A DNA stretch of 64,000 nucleotides, taken from contig JAYORG010000004.1 of assembly GCA_038123275.1 (NCBI GenBank), positions 66,328 to 130,327 on the forward strand. The letters run 5' to 3'. Of the stretch, positions 1 to 7,193 are shown in pieces (within the stretch, counting starts at the first letter, position 1; each line of letters starts with the position of its first letter). The notes below the pieces were generated by a model. It saw only the letters and a program-made list of their open reading frames with translations, was not told where the DNA came from and made no database searches. Position numbers and translations under genes: made by a program. This DNA comes from CAJQHT01 sp038123275. GTDB taxonomy: Bacteria > Pseudomonadota > Alphaproteobacteria > Rickettsiales > UBA1997.

Positions 1-447
1 CATATAAGTAGCTATAGTCCAAGGAGAGCCAGAAAACCCTATTAATGTAGTGTTTTTATCCAACCTAGATTTAGTTAAGCTAATATTTTCAAAAACTGGA
101 TTAAGATGATTTATGATGTTATCTATTTTTAATTTCAATAGATCATTTTCATTTGATATTTTTTTTAACTTAGGTCCTTCATTTTTTACAAAATCAACAT
201 TTACACCAAGAGCATCTGGAATAACTAAAATATCTGAAAATATTATTGCTCCATCAAAACCAAATCTCTTAATTGGCTGTAAAGTTATCTCACTTGCTAA
301 CTTAGGATTATAACATAAGTCTAAAAAATTACCAGCTTTAGACCTTATCTTTTGGTACTCTGGTAAATATCTACCAGCTTGTCTCATAAGCCATATAGGA
401 GGAGAGTTAAATTTTTTACCTTTTAAAGTTTCTAATAATTTTTTCAT
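1..447 (-). CDS. hemE: Uroporphyrinogen decarboxylase, N-terminal part (truncated by window edge)
   Basis: The reverse strand is open from an ATG at 445-447 to the window edge, giving 149 residues with no stop. The translation starts MKKLLETLKGKKFNSPPIWL and continues with the HemE N-terminal signature PPIWLMRQAGRYLPEY, which carries the conserved active-site arginines. FSDILVIPDALG and GFSGSPWTIATYM follow, both typical of the family. The enzyme decarboxylates the four acetate side chains of uroporphyrinogen III to give coproporphyrinogen III in cytosolic heme synthesis. The missing C-terminal half lies outside the window. The gene points away from the AT-rich region that follows. In Caulobacter, Rickettsia and Wolbachia hemE borders the chromosomal origin, and the context here is the same. 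Confidence 0.93.
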   Translation of the reverse strand, partial: MKKLLETLKGKKFNSPPIWLMRQAGRYLPEYQKIRSKAGNFLDLCYNPKLASEITLQPIKRFGFDGAIIFSDILVIPDALGVNVDFVKNEGPKLKKISNENDLLKLKIDNIINHLNPVFENISLTKSRLDKNTTLIGFSGSPWTIATYM

Positions 448-786
448 TTATTTTAATAGTTATATTTAATGAACTTTTTTAAGTTTATGTATTTTTTTAA
501 CAAATTTATCAACTTTCTTTTTAAAAATATAATTGTTAATAAAAATGTTAATAACATTACTAAACACTTCTAAATAAAGCTATTTTATGTTATTTATTTT
601 AAAACTAATGTTAATTAAATATTTATTAACATGTTAAATTTTAATATTATTTTTTATTAACTATTAATAAAAATGTTAATAAGTATATTATTAATAATGA
701 TAAAAAAGTAAAACTTTAACTTTGTTAACAAATGGTTATTTATTAACATATATATTAACATTTTTATTAAACAATAAATATAGCTT
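448..786. other. Candidate chromosomal replication origin (oriC)
   Basis: This 339-bp stretch between divergent hemE and bolA has no ORF and is almost entirely A and T. It contains three copies of an 18-19 bp repeat (536-554 and 664-682 direct, 753-770 inverted). The 9-mer TTATTAACA occurs four times: 623-631 and 740-748 on the plus strand, 546-554 and 674-682 on the minus strand. It differs from the DnaA-box consensus TTATNCACA at one position. A weaker TTATCAACT lies near 506. hemE flanks the origin in several alphaproteobacteria, and parAB with parS sites lies within 18 kb. Origin function is inferred from location, repeats and composition. No perfect DnaA box was found. Confidence 0.7.
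536..770. repeat. Three iteron-like repeats in the candidate origin
   Basis: TTAATAAAAATGTTAATAA occurs at 536-554 and 664-682. Its reverse complement occurs at 753-770 with 18 of 19 positions matching. Each direct copy contains a TGTTAATAA nonamer, the reverse of TTATTAACA. Two TTAA half-sites in each repeat are separated by 8 bases. The arrangement looks like binding sites for an initiator or its regulator. Confidence 0.75.
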
Positions 787-1038
787 ATGAAGGATAGAAT
801 CTTAAAAAAAATAAAAGATAAAATAAAGGTAGATTTTATAGAAGTAATAAATGAATCACATCTTCATGCTGGCCATAGAGAAGGCGGTGGAAGTGATACT
901 CATTTTAGAGTAGAGGTGAAGTCCGATAACTTTAAAGGAAAAACCTTAATTGAGTCGCATAAAATGATTAACGACGCCCTAAGAGATGAGTTTAATAAAG
1001 AAGGACTTCATGCTTTATCAATAAAGATAATCAGATAA
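787..1038 (+). CDS. bolA: BolA family protein
   Basis: This 83-residue protein has the compact BolA fold signature: an N-terminal helix (MKDRILKKIKDKI), the segment NESHLHAGHREGGGSDTHFRV with the conserved histidine loop, and the C-terminal core LIESHKMINDALRDEF followed by LHALSIKI. BolA proteins bind [2Fe-2S] clusters together with monothiol glutaredoxins and take part in iron-sulfur trafficking or stress-related regulation. The length is normal for the small BolA subfamily. It is divergent from hemE across the candidate origin and converges on clpX, with only 3 bases between the stop codons. It could act with a Grx4-type glutaredoxin encoded elsewhere. Confidence 0.88.
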   Translation: MKDRILKKIKDKIKVDFIEVINESHLHAGHREGGGSDTHFRVEVKSDNFKGKTLIESHKMINDALRDEFNKEGLHALSIKIIR

Positions 1039-1041
1039 ATA

Positions 1042-2091
1042 CTAGCTAGCTACCTTTTTTTTGGTGTCTACTTTTTTAACATCCAGCATCTCTAGGTGCT
1101 TTTTCTTGGTTTCCTTTTTCTTAACCACAGTTTTTATTTCTGGATTTTTACTATTTTTAACAATGTCTTTAGTTATTACTACATGCTTAGAGTCATTCTT
1201 AGATGGTATTTCAAACATTGTTTCTAATAGTATTTTTTCTACAATAGCTCTAAGTCCCCTGGCTCCAGTTTTTCTAGTTATGGCTCTTTTTGCTATTTCT
1301 TGCAAAGCTCCTTCTTCAATATCTAACTCTGTATTATCTAATTCAAATAATTTTTTATACTGTTTAGTAATAGAGTTTTTTGGTTCAGTTAAAATTCTAA
1401 CTAAATCTTTTTCCAACAACTCATCAAGGGTAGCAACAACTGGTAATCTTCCGACTAATTCTGGAATTAGGCCAAATTTAATAACATCTTCTGGCTCTAC
1501 TTTTTTAATTAAATTACTTTTAGCTTTATCTTTGTTTTCTTTAATATCAGCCCCAAATCCAATTGCCGAACCTTTACCTCTAGAAGAAATTATTTTATCT
1601 AAACCAGAAAAGGCACCCGCACAAATGAAAAGAATATTTTTGGTATCTATCTGGATATATTCTTGTTGGATATTTCTTTTTCCTGGTTGAGGAGGAACGG
1701 AGGCTACAGTTCCTTCAATAATTTTTAATAAACCTTGCTGCACACCTTCTCCTGATATATCTCTACTAGCTGAAGGAGATGCAGATTTTTTGGTTATCTT
1801 ATCAATTTCATCAATATAAACGATACCTTTTTGTGCTTTTTCAACGTCATAATCCGCTGCTTGAAGTAGTCTAGAAATTATGTTTTCAACATCGTCACCA
1901 ACATACCCAGCCTCGGTTAAGGAGGTTGCATCGGCCATTGTGAAAGGTACGTCTAATATTCTAGCTAAAGTTTGAGCTAATAAAGTCTTTCCACAACCAG
2001 TTGGGCCAATTAACAATATATTTGATTTATTTAGTTCAATATCTGTATTAGTATTTTTAGCGGCTTCAATTCTTTTATAATGGTTATACAC
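1042..2091 (-). CDS. clpX: ATP-dependent Clp protease ATP-binding subunit ClpX, AAA+ part
   Basis: This encodes the AAA+ unfoldase core of ClpX: Walker A GPTGCGKT near residue 29, Walker B IVYIDEIDKI, the pore-loop segment SLTEAGYVGDDVE and sensor 2 GARGLR, with a lysine-rich C-terminal tail. ClpX unfolds substrates, including ssrA-tagged proteins, and feeds them to ClpP. The listed start is GTG at 2091. The ClpX reading frame clearly continues upstream (LNDYVIGQDLAKKVLSVAV), but two in-frame TAA codons at 2218-2220 and 2212-2214 cut it off from the zinc-binding domain. No ATG, GTG or TTG lies between the second stop and the conserved YVIGQ box. The gene is therefore either interrupted, read through, or wrongly sequenced. 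It lies directly downstream of clpP. Confidence 0.85.
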   Translation of the reverse strand: MYNHYKRIEAAKNTNTDIELNKSNILLIGPTGCGKTLLAQTLARILDVPFTMADATSLTEAGYVGDDVENIISRLLQAADYDVEKAQKGIVYIDEIDKITKKSASPSASRDISGEGVQQGLLKIIEGTVASVPPQPGKRNIQQEYIQIDTKNILFICAGAFSGLDKIISSRGKGSAIGFGADIKENKDKAKSNLIKKVEPEDVIKFGLIPELVGRLPVVATLDELLEKDLVRILTEPKNSITKQYKKLFELDNTELDIEEGALQEIAKRAITRKTGARGLRAIVEKILLETMFEIPSKNDSKHVVITKDIVKNSKNPEIKTVVKKKETKKKHLEMLDVKKVDTKKKVAS

Positions 2092-2217
2092 AGCAACAGA
2101 TAAAACTTTTTTAGCTAAATCTTGCCCTATTACATAGTCGTTTAATATTTTTAATATATCCTTAGGGGTCGTTTTAGTCCCATCTTGATTAAGTGGAGAT
2201 TTTTTATTATATTATCT

Positions 2218-2364
2218 TTAAATGTAGACACAAAAATTTTTGCAATAATCGCAAAAAAAAGCCATGGGGCCAGCAATCAATTTTAAAACCTCATGTTGTT
2301 TTTTGCCACAAAAAGAGCATGTTAAATTTTCAGGAGCTCCTTTAGTTTCTTTTTTATTAGCCAT
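2218..2364 (-). pseudogene. clpX: ClpX zinc-binding domain, cut off by in-frame stops
   Basis: The ATG at 2362-2364 directly abuts the clpP stop codon. The 48-residue product contains the ClpX C4 zinc finger: CSFC at residues 16-19 and CDYC at 38-41, with KKQHEVLKLIAGP between them, which is diagnostic. Translation stops at FCVYI followed by TAA AGA TAA, and then the frame reopens without a shift as YNKKSPL and on to the AAA+ core. Family members have IIRE at the same place, so the two stops line up with an I/L codon and an E codon. The ClpX zinc-binding domain dimerises and docks adaptors such as SspB, so a physical split would separate adaptor docking from the motor. A sequencing error is possible. 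Confidence 0.8.
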
Positions 2365-2979
2365 TTATTTCCTTTTTGTTGTTTTTCTATTTTCTATTAC
2401 TTTATCCACTAGGCCGAATGATTTAGCACTTTGTGGAGACAAAAAATTATCTCTTTCCAGAGACGACTCAATAACACTTAGTTTATTGCCTGTATGCTTA
2501 ACATATATTTCATTCAACCTTTTTTTTAAGGCTAATGTTTCTTTAGCATGTATTTCAATGTCTGTTGCTTGTCCTTGATACCCACCAGATGGCTGATGAA
2601 TCATGATTCTAGAATTTGGTAAAGAAGATCTTTTCCCCTTAGTTCCAGCCGCTAATAACAAAGATCCCATTGATGCAGCTTGACCAATACAAACAGTATT
2701 AATGTCTGGCTTAATATATTGCATAGTGTCATATATAGCAAGTCCAGAAGTTACAACACCACCAGGAGAGTTTATATATAAAAATATATCTTTTTCTGGG
2801 TCTTCTGATTCTAAAAATAATAATTGGGCCACAATAACAGTAGACATTACATCGTTTACTGGGCCGCTTACAAAAATTATTCTTTCTTTTAATAGTCTAG
2901 AGTAAATATCAAAAGATCTTTCTCCTTTAGAAGTTTGCTCAACAACCATTGGGATTAAGTGATTCAGAGTATCTGACAT
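2365..2979 (-). CDS. clpP: ATP-dependent Clp protease proteolytic subunit ClpP
   Basis: This 204-residue protein has the ClpP serine protease triad: Ser103 in GQAASMGS, His128 in IMIHQPSGG and Asp177 in ERDNFLS. The oligomer-core motifs YINSPGG and TSGLAIYDTMQYI are present. ClpP forms the double-heptamer barrel that degrades proteins delivered by ClpX or ClpA in the cytosol. Length and start are normal for the family, with a short N-terminal region before PMVVEQTSKGERSFDIYSRL. The clpP-clpX order with zero spacing implies one operon, read from the region shared with divergent grpE. Confidence 0.96.
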   Translation of the reverse strand: MSDTLNHLIPMVVEQTSKGERSFDIYSRLLKERIIFVSGPVNDVMSTVIVAQLLFLESEDPEKDIFLYINSPGGVVTSGLAIYDTMQYIKPDINTVCIGQAASMGSLLLAAGTKGKRSSLPNSRIMIHQPSGGYQGQATDIEIHAKETLALKKRLNEIYVKHTGNKLSVIESSLERDNFLSPQSAKSFGLVDKVIENRKTTKRK

Positions 2980-3064
2980 AAGTAAATTATTTTTGATTTA
3001 AAAAATTAAGAGTTATTATTTTTAAAATAATTAACAAATAAAGCAATATATTTTCTTACAAATC

Positions 3065-3093
3065 TTGATTTTCTTACTCATAGTATTTAAATT
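3065..3093 (+). promoter_or_regulatory. Possible sigma-70-like promoter for grpE
   Basis: TTGATT (3065-3070) and TAAATT (3088-3093) are separated by 17 bases, about 40 bases before the grpE start. In sequence this AT-rich, such matches are common. No clear heat-shock sigma-32 type promoter was seen. Confidence 0.3.
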
Positions 3094-3135
3094 TACAAAA
3101 TGAATTAAATTAATTAAATATAATCACTTAAACCA

Positions 3136-3690
3136 ATGACACAAAAAGATAAGAACCCGAAAGACTTAAAATCAAAAACAAGTCAACCTAAAGAAGGTAA
3201 GGAAAGAAAAAGCAAAACACAGTCTTTAAACGAGGAAATTGAAGGCCTTAAAAAGTTGGTTAACGAACAAAATGATAAAATTCTAAGATCTCTAGCAGAA
3301 ATAGAAAATTTAAGAAGAAGATCAGCCGAAGATCTAGAAAAAACCAGTAAATATGCTATTTCTAAATTTGCCTCAGAATTAGTTTTAGTGGTAGAGAATT
3401 TTTATTTAGCGGTTGACAATATGCCAGTTGACGAAATTGAAAAAAGTGAAAAACTAAAGAACTTTGCAACAGGCATAACCATGACCCAGCAAGAAATGAT
3501 CAAAATCTTTGAAAGAAATGGCATAAAAAGAATAAATCCAATTAATGAAGCATTTGATCATAATTATCATGAAGCTATAGCTCAAGTTGAAGGTGATGGT
3601 GAGGCTGGAATTATTAAAAAGGTAATACAAGCAGGATACTCAGTGCATGATCGACTAATTAGACCAGCTTTGGTAGAGGTTTTTAAATAA
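3136..3690 (+). CDS. grpE: Nucleotide exchange factor GrpE
   Basis: This 184-residue protein has the GrpE architecture. A charged, disordered N-terminus (about residues 1-30) is followed by a long coiled-coil helix (LNEEIEGLKKLVNEQNDKILRSLAEIENLRRRS) and a C-terminal beta domain with NPINEAFDHNYHEAIAQVE and the terminal motif GYSVHDRLIRPALVEVFK. GrpE is the co-chaperone that releases ADP from DnaK in the cytosol. The length is normal. It is transcribed divergently from clpP-clpX across a 156-bp gap, which puts two protein quality-control units side by side. dnaK and dnaJ are not in the window. Confidence 0.96.
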   Translation: MTQKDKNPKDLKSKTSQPKEGKERKSKTQSLNEEIEGLKKLVNEQNDKILRSLAEIENLRRRSAEDLEKTSKYAISKFASELVLVVENFYLAVDNMPVDEIEKSEKLKNFATGITMTQQEMIKIFERNGIKRINPINEAFDHNYHEAIAQVEGDGEAGIIKKVIQAGYSVHDRLIRPALVEVFK

Positions 3691-3816
3691 ATTTCTTAAA
3701 ATCCGATTTAATTTCTTGCAAAAAGAAAATAGCGCTATTATATTGCTAGATCCTTAATTATAAAATGATATAGGTGTTACCGGTGGCTTGGCTTAACAGT
3801 TGTCAGGCTTTAGTCT

Positions 3817-3893
3817 GGGACCGTAGCTCAGTTGGTTAGAGCAGGATGCTCATAACGTCTTGGTCGTAGGTTCGAGTCCTACCGGTCCCACCA
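3817..3893 (+). tRNA. tRNA with CAT anticodon (Met or lysidine-modified Ile)
   Basis: A 77-nt cloverleaf is visible with acceptor stem GGGACCG/CGGTCCC, D arm GCTC..GAGC, anticodon stem GGATG/CGTCT around loop CTCATAA (anticodon CAT), T arm GTAGG-TTCGAGT-CCTAC and an encoded CCA. The first pair is G-C and not the C-A mismatch of initiator tRNA, so this is not tRNA-fMet. It could be elongator tRNA-Met or tRNA-Ile2, whose anticodon is modified by TilS. Sequence alone does not settle this. Confidence 0.93.
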
Positions 3894-3920
3894 TTTATAG
3901 TATAAAAAGTTGAATAAATA

Positions 3921-4124
3921 ATGACAAAGTTAAAAACAAATAGCAGTGCTAAAAAAAGATTTAAAGTTTCTGCTAAGAAAAAAGTTGTTTATAAAAAGAT
4001 AGGCAAAAGACACGGGATGGTTAAAAGAAGCAATTCTCAAATTAGAAATTTGAGGAAGTCTAGCACTATTAGCGAGGCAGATTCAAAAAACATTCTAAGG
4101 CATTTAATGCCGTACAACAATTAA
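3921..4124 (+). CDS. rpmI: 50S ribosomal protein L35
   Basis: This 67-residue, very basic protein has the bL35 pattern: KTNSSAKKRFKVSAKKKV, then KKIGKRHGMVKRSNSQIRNLRK, and the C-terminal LMPY motif. It is a structural protein of the large ribosomal subunit. It sits 24 bp upstream of rplT in the usual rpmI-rplT order. infC, which often precedes rpmI in other bacteria, is absent, and a tRNA gene stands in its place. Confidence 0.95.
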   Translation: MTKLKTNSSAKKRFKVSAKKKVVYKKIGKRHGMVKRSNSQIRNLRKSSTISEADSKNILRHLMPYNN

Positions 4125-4148
4125 TCCAAACTATAAAGTTAAAGAAAA

Positions 4149-4505
4149 ATGAGTAGAGTTAAAAGAGGTGTAACTAAAAAAGCCAGACATAAAAAAATTA
4201 TCAAATTAGCTAAAGGCTACCAAGGTAGAGCTAAAAATTGCTATCGTATAGCTTTACAAAGAGTTGAAAAAGCATTACAATATGCATATCGTGATAGAAG
4301 AAACAAAAAGCGTGACTTTAGAGGTTTATGGATTCAAAGAATTAATGCTGCTGTTCGTGAAAATGGTTTAGTTTATTCACAATTTACTAATGGTTTAAAG
4401 CTTGCTAATATCGAATTAGACAGAAAAATCCTTTCTGATATTGCAATAACTCAACCAGAAGCATTTAAAAAGATAGTTGATAAAGTAAAAACAGCATTAA
4501 AGTAA
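4149..4505 (+). CDS. rplT: 50S ribosomal protein L20
   Basis: This 118-residue basic protein has the complete bL20 pattern: SRVKRGVTKKARHKKIIKLAKGYQGRAKNCYR, then YAYRDRRNKKRDFRGLWIQRINAA and GLKLANIELDRKILSDIA. It binds 23S rRNA and is needed for early assembly of the 50S subunit. It also represses its own operon in other bacteria, but no control structure was identified here. It is cotranscribed with rpmI. A short hairpin followed by T residues lies just after its stop. Confidence 0.97.
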   Translation: MSRVKRGVTKKARHKKIIKLAKGYQGRAKNCYRIALQRVEKALQYAYRDRRNKKRDFRGLWIQRINAAVRENGLVYSQFTNGLKLANIELDRKILSDIAITQPEAFKKIVDKVKTALK

Positions 4506-4515
4506 TTTGCTCTTG

Positions 4516-4543
4516 TGACTTGCTTTTGGTAAGTCAATTTTAA
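4516..4543 (+). terminator. Weak intrinsic terminator after rplT
   Basis: TGACTT and AAGTCA form a 6-bp stem around a 9-base loop, followed by ATTTTA. The stem is short and the T run is modest. Confidence 0.35.
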
Positions 4544-4558
4544 AGCTTAATTTACAAA

Positions 4559-4987
4559 ATGAAACTTTACAATTCCTACTTAAAAAAAAATAAAAAAGGC
4601 GACATTGAAGATTTAATCTTTGTTAAAAGTGGCTTCTCATTTTGGGCATTTATTTTTACTTTTTTATGGTTTATTTACCACAAAATGGCAAAGGTTTCCA
4701 TTATTGTAATAGCTGTATCCATAGGTTTAACATATCTTTCTAACTTTTATCTTCCAAGCAATTTAGATTCCCTCATAACATCAGTTGGAATTTCTATAAT
4801 AGTGGCTATAAACGCTAACTATTTATATTCAAGGCACCTACTGGGCAAAGGATATGAATTTGCCGGCTGCACTTTTGGAACAAATATTAATGCAGCAAAG
4901 CTAAGATTTGTAGAGGGTTTTATTGATCAAAATGGTTATAAAAGAGTTAAGCTCTATAAGTTTTTAAACAAAAAGAAAAAGTCTTAA
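4559..4987 (+). CDS. DUF2628 domain-containing membrane protein
   Basis: This 142-residue protein has the DUF2628 pattern: a short N-terminal sequence (KLYNSYLK), then FVKSGFSFWAFIFTFLWFIYHKMA as a first membrane segment, two further hydrophobic stretches at about residues 46-63 and 70-92, and a C-terminal soluble tail with YEFAGCTFGTNINAAKLRFVE. Its biochemical function is unknown. In many alphaproteobacteria a DUF2628 gene sits between hisH and other his genes. Here it lies 15 bp upstream of hisH, so the pairing is conserved even though hisA and hisF are absent nearby. Confidence 0.75.
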   Translation: MKLYNSYLKKNKKGDIEDLIFVKSGFSFWAFIFTFLWFIYHKMAKVSIIVIAVSIGLTYLSNFYLPSNLDSLITSVGISIIVAINANYLYSRHLLGKGYEFAGCTFGTNINAAKLRFVEGFIDQNGYKRVKLYKFLNKKKKS

Positions 4988-5002
4988 CAAAATCTAAGCA
5001 AG

Positions 5003-5638
5003 ATGATAAAGTCCAAAATTACCATCATTGACTATAATTCTGGAAATTTAAGATCAGTTTTTAATGCTATCTCTTCAATCAAAGAAGATGGGCAGGAAGT
5101 TGTAATTTCTAGCAAACCAGGTGACCTAAAGGATGCAACTCATATTATTTTACCAGGAGTTGGTGCATTTAAAGATTGCATGAGTAATTTACAAGCAGTG
5201 CCTGGTATGATTGAGGAAATAAAAAATCAAATAAAAAACAAAAAACCATTCCTTGGAATTTGTGTTGGCATGCAGCTTTTGGCTGATATTGGTTATGAAG
5301 ATGGAAAAACTGTGGGTCTAGAGCTCATATCAGGAGATGTTAAAAAAATTAACAATGATAATAATTCACTAAAGATACCTCATATTGGTTGGAATAATTT
5401 AGAAACCAAATCTAACCACAAGATATTATCAGGAATTAAAAGTAATGACCATGTTTATTTTGTTCATAGCTATTTATTTAACACTAAAGATCAAAATAAC
5501 GTCGTGGCCAGTGTAACATATGGCACAAATAAAATTAATGCCATCATTGCCAAAGATAATATAGTGGCAACACAGTTTCATCCCGAAAAAAGTGCAGAAG
5601 CCGGCTTGCAATTATTAAAAAATTTCATGAGTTTTTAG
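5003..5638 (+). CDS. hisH: Imidazole glycerol phosphate synthase, glutamine amidotransferase subunit HisH
   Basis: This 211-residue class I glutamine amidotransferase has the triad Cys87 (GICVGMQLL), His193 and Glu195 (TQFHPEKS), with the oxyanion segment LPGVGAF near residue 50. With HisF it makes imidazole glycerol phosphate and AICAR from PRFAR in histidine synthesis. Length and motifs are normal and the gene is intact. HisF is not in the window. A HisH homologue can instead pair with a HisF-like protein in nonulosonic (legionaminic or pseudaminic) acid pathways, but the hisC gene 9 kb away favours histidine synthesis. It is tightly spaced with the DUF2628 gene upstream and the methyltransferase gene downstream. 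Confidence 0.9.
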   Translation: MIKSKITIIDYNSGNLRSVFNAISSIKEDGQEVVISSKPGDLKDATHIILPGVGAFKDCMSNLQAVPGMIEEIKNQIKNKKPFLGICVGMQLLADIGYEDGKTVGLELISGDVKKINNDNNSLKIPHIGWNNLETKSNHKILSGIKSNDHVYFVHSYLFNTKDQNNVVASVTYGTNKINAIIAKDNIVATQFHPEKSAEAGLQLLKNFMSF

Positions 5639-5644
5639 CTAAAA

Positions 5645-6694
5645 ATGGAGAGTCATTTAGTAGATCTAATCAAGGTAGGTGGCCCAATATCTATAAGCAG
5701 CTTTATGAACGAAGCTTTATTTAATCCAAAACATGGCTATTATACTAGTCAAGATTCAATAGGAAGAAAAGGAGACTTTATCACAGCACCAGAAATAAGC
5801 CAAGTTTTTGGTGAGCTAATAGGGGTCTACATAGTTAGCTTATGGCAAAATAACCATGATTCAAAAGAAATATCCTTAGTTGAAGCGGGGTCAGGAAATG
5901 CAACTTTAATAAAAGATTTACTTAATTTTGCCTCTAAAATTCCTAATTTTTTAGAAAATGTCAGCATAAATATAATCGAAGTAAGTTCAAAACTAAGAAA
6001 AATTCAGCAAAAAAATCTAAAAGGTTTCAATGTAAAATGGTGGGATAGTTTTGCTGATTTTTATGCCAATAATCAAAAAAAACCAATATTCTTTATAGCA
6101 AATGAATTTCTTGATTGTTTTGCTATTAATCAATATCTAAAAATAGATAATTTTTGGGTAGAAAAATTAGTGGGCCTAGATGAAAACAGCAAATTACAAT
6201 TTATGCTATCTAAAAAAGATCCAAAATTAGATAATAAAATAAAAGAGCTAACCAACAATTTAGGAAAAAACAACGACATTTTTGAGCATTCACCAGCTCT
6301 AGACGAGTTTATGAATAGTCTATGTGTGGCAATTAAAAAAACCGGTGGAATAGCCATTAATATTGACTATGGTTATATAAAAAACGATCTTAAAAACACT
6401 TTGCAGTCAGTAAAAAATCATAAATTTAACAATATATTAGAAAATATCGGCAAAAGCGATATAACTTCTTTAGTAAATTTTGGGCATATAGCAGAAATTG
6501 CTAAAAATCAAAACTTACAAAGCTGGGTAGTTACTCAAAAAGAATTCTTAGAATCTCTGGGCATTGAAATCAGGAGTCAGAAATTATTAGCAAATAAAAC
6601 CAAGCCAGAACAAGAAGAAATAAACTCTTCTATCAGTCGCCTAATTAACAAAGACCAAATGGGTGAGTTATTTAAAGTTTTGGTAGTTTCTTAG
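5645..6694 (+). CDS. MidA/NDUFAF7-family SAM-dependent methyltransferase (DUF185)
   Basis: This 349-residue protein has features of the MidA family: ISSFMNEALFNPKHGYYTSQD at the N-terminus, the phase RKGDFITAPEISQVFGELIGVYIV, the SAM-binding loop LVEAGSGNATLIKDLL near residue 80, FIANEFLDCFAI, and a GGIAINIDYGY segment. Eukaryotic NDUFAF7 methylates an arginine of the complex I 49-kDa subunit during assembly, and bacterial homologues are assumed to act similarly. The bacterial counterpart of that substrate, NuoD, is encoded at 61.6 kb in this window. The gene begins 6 bp after hisH and is probably cotranscribed with it. Confidence 0.82.
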   Translation: MESHLVDLIKVGGPISISSFMNEALFNPKHGYYTSQDSIGRKGDFITAPEISQVFGELIGVYIVSLWQNNHDSKEISLVEAGSGNATLIKDLLNFASKIPNFLENVSINIIEVSSKLRKIQQKNLKGFNVKWWDSFADFYANNQKKPIFFIANEFLDCFAINQYLKIDNFWVEKLVGLDENSKLQFMLSKKDPKLDNKIKELTNNLGKNNDIFEHSPALDEFMNSLCVAIKKTGGIAINIDYGYIKNDLKNTLQSVKNHKFNNILENIGKSDITSLVNFGHIAEIAKNQNLQSWVVTQKEFLESLGIEIRSQKLLANKTKPEQEEINSSISRLINKDQMGELFKVLVVS

Positions 6695-6709
6695 AAGTGA
6701 TTTTGTTTT

Positions 6710-7137
6710 TTATCGTCCGCCTTTATAGTCAGGTAGTATTCTTTTTAAGTTTTCTTCAAAGCCTTGTATTTTATCAAGACCGTCTCTTTGAGGGTTAAAT
6801 TGCCTTCCTTTTTTACTATCTTCTTTTAAAAACACTGTTTCATTAGATCTATGGCAGCCATAAACCTCTTTAACGCCATTAATGTCTTCTGTCTCAAACG
6901 CAATGTCACCTTTATCATGAAATAAAGCTGCCATATATTTTAAGGCTTCTTTTGTATCATCATGGTTTTCAAAAATTTCATCAATACTAACCATAGCTCC
7001 ATCTATCATAATTGCTGTAATGCTTTTTCCTTGCAGCCCTAGAGAGTCATCTTGCTCCAAAAAGGCTTCTTTACCTGTATAGCCACCGCTTTTAACCTTA
7101 AAAAATCTTTTTATTTCAGGAGAAAATAGTTCTTTTA
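6710..7137 (-). pseudogene. 3' fragment of a gene disrupted by the Tn3-family transposon
   Basis: This reading frame runs into the transposon end and has no start codon of its own. It encodes KELFSPEIKRFFKVKSGGYTG, then QGKSITAIMIDGAMVSIDEI and EALKYMAALFHDKGDIAFET, and ends in LPDYKGGR. Joining it across the 5-bp duplication to the sequence right of 12893 restores an open frame (KNGSKAMRIKELF), which shows that it is the tail of the gene starting at 14186. The product is unknown and no catalytic motif was recognised in this part. Its C-terminal KGGR resembles the GGRGG termini of the two giant proteins in the window. Confidence 0.8.
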
Positions 7138-7177
7138 GGGTCTAATTGCACATTCCCTCGTTTTGGACTAATAACGA
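7133..7177 (+). repeat. Left terminal inverted repeat of the transposon with target duplication
   Basis: TTTTA at 7133-7137 is the left copy of the target duplication. The repeat runs 7138-7177 and contains TTGCACATTCCCTCGTTTTG, identical at the right end in reverse complement. The only differences from the right repeat are at positions 5, 8 and 30 of the repeat. Confidence 0.95.
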
Positions 7178-7193
7178 ATTTATAGTAACAATA

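Noticed and set aside
448..786. CtrA-type sites (TTAA-N7-TTAA) in the candidate origin
   Set aside because: The TTAA pairs inside the repeats are 8 bases apart, and the others 4 or 5. None has the N7 spacing, and TTAA is expected often in such AT-rich DNA.
1061..1690. Long plus-strand frames opposite clpX, the 910-aa gene and the NADAR gene
   Set aside because: They are antisense shadows of genes with clear family motifs and have serine- and leucine-rich compositions typical of reverse frames in AT-rich DNA.
2205..2245. Pair of compensating frameshifts as the cause of the clpX break
   Set aside because: A shifted frame through this region is open (STFKDNIIK), but the in-frame alignment of CVYI-x-R-x to the conserved CxxIIRE is better and needs no indel. 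Nonsense changes or sequencing errors at two codons explain it more simply.
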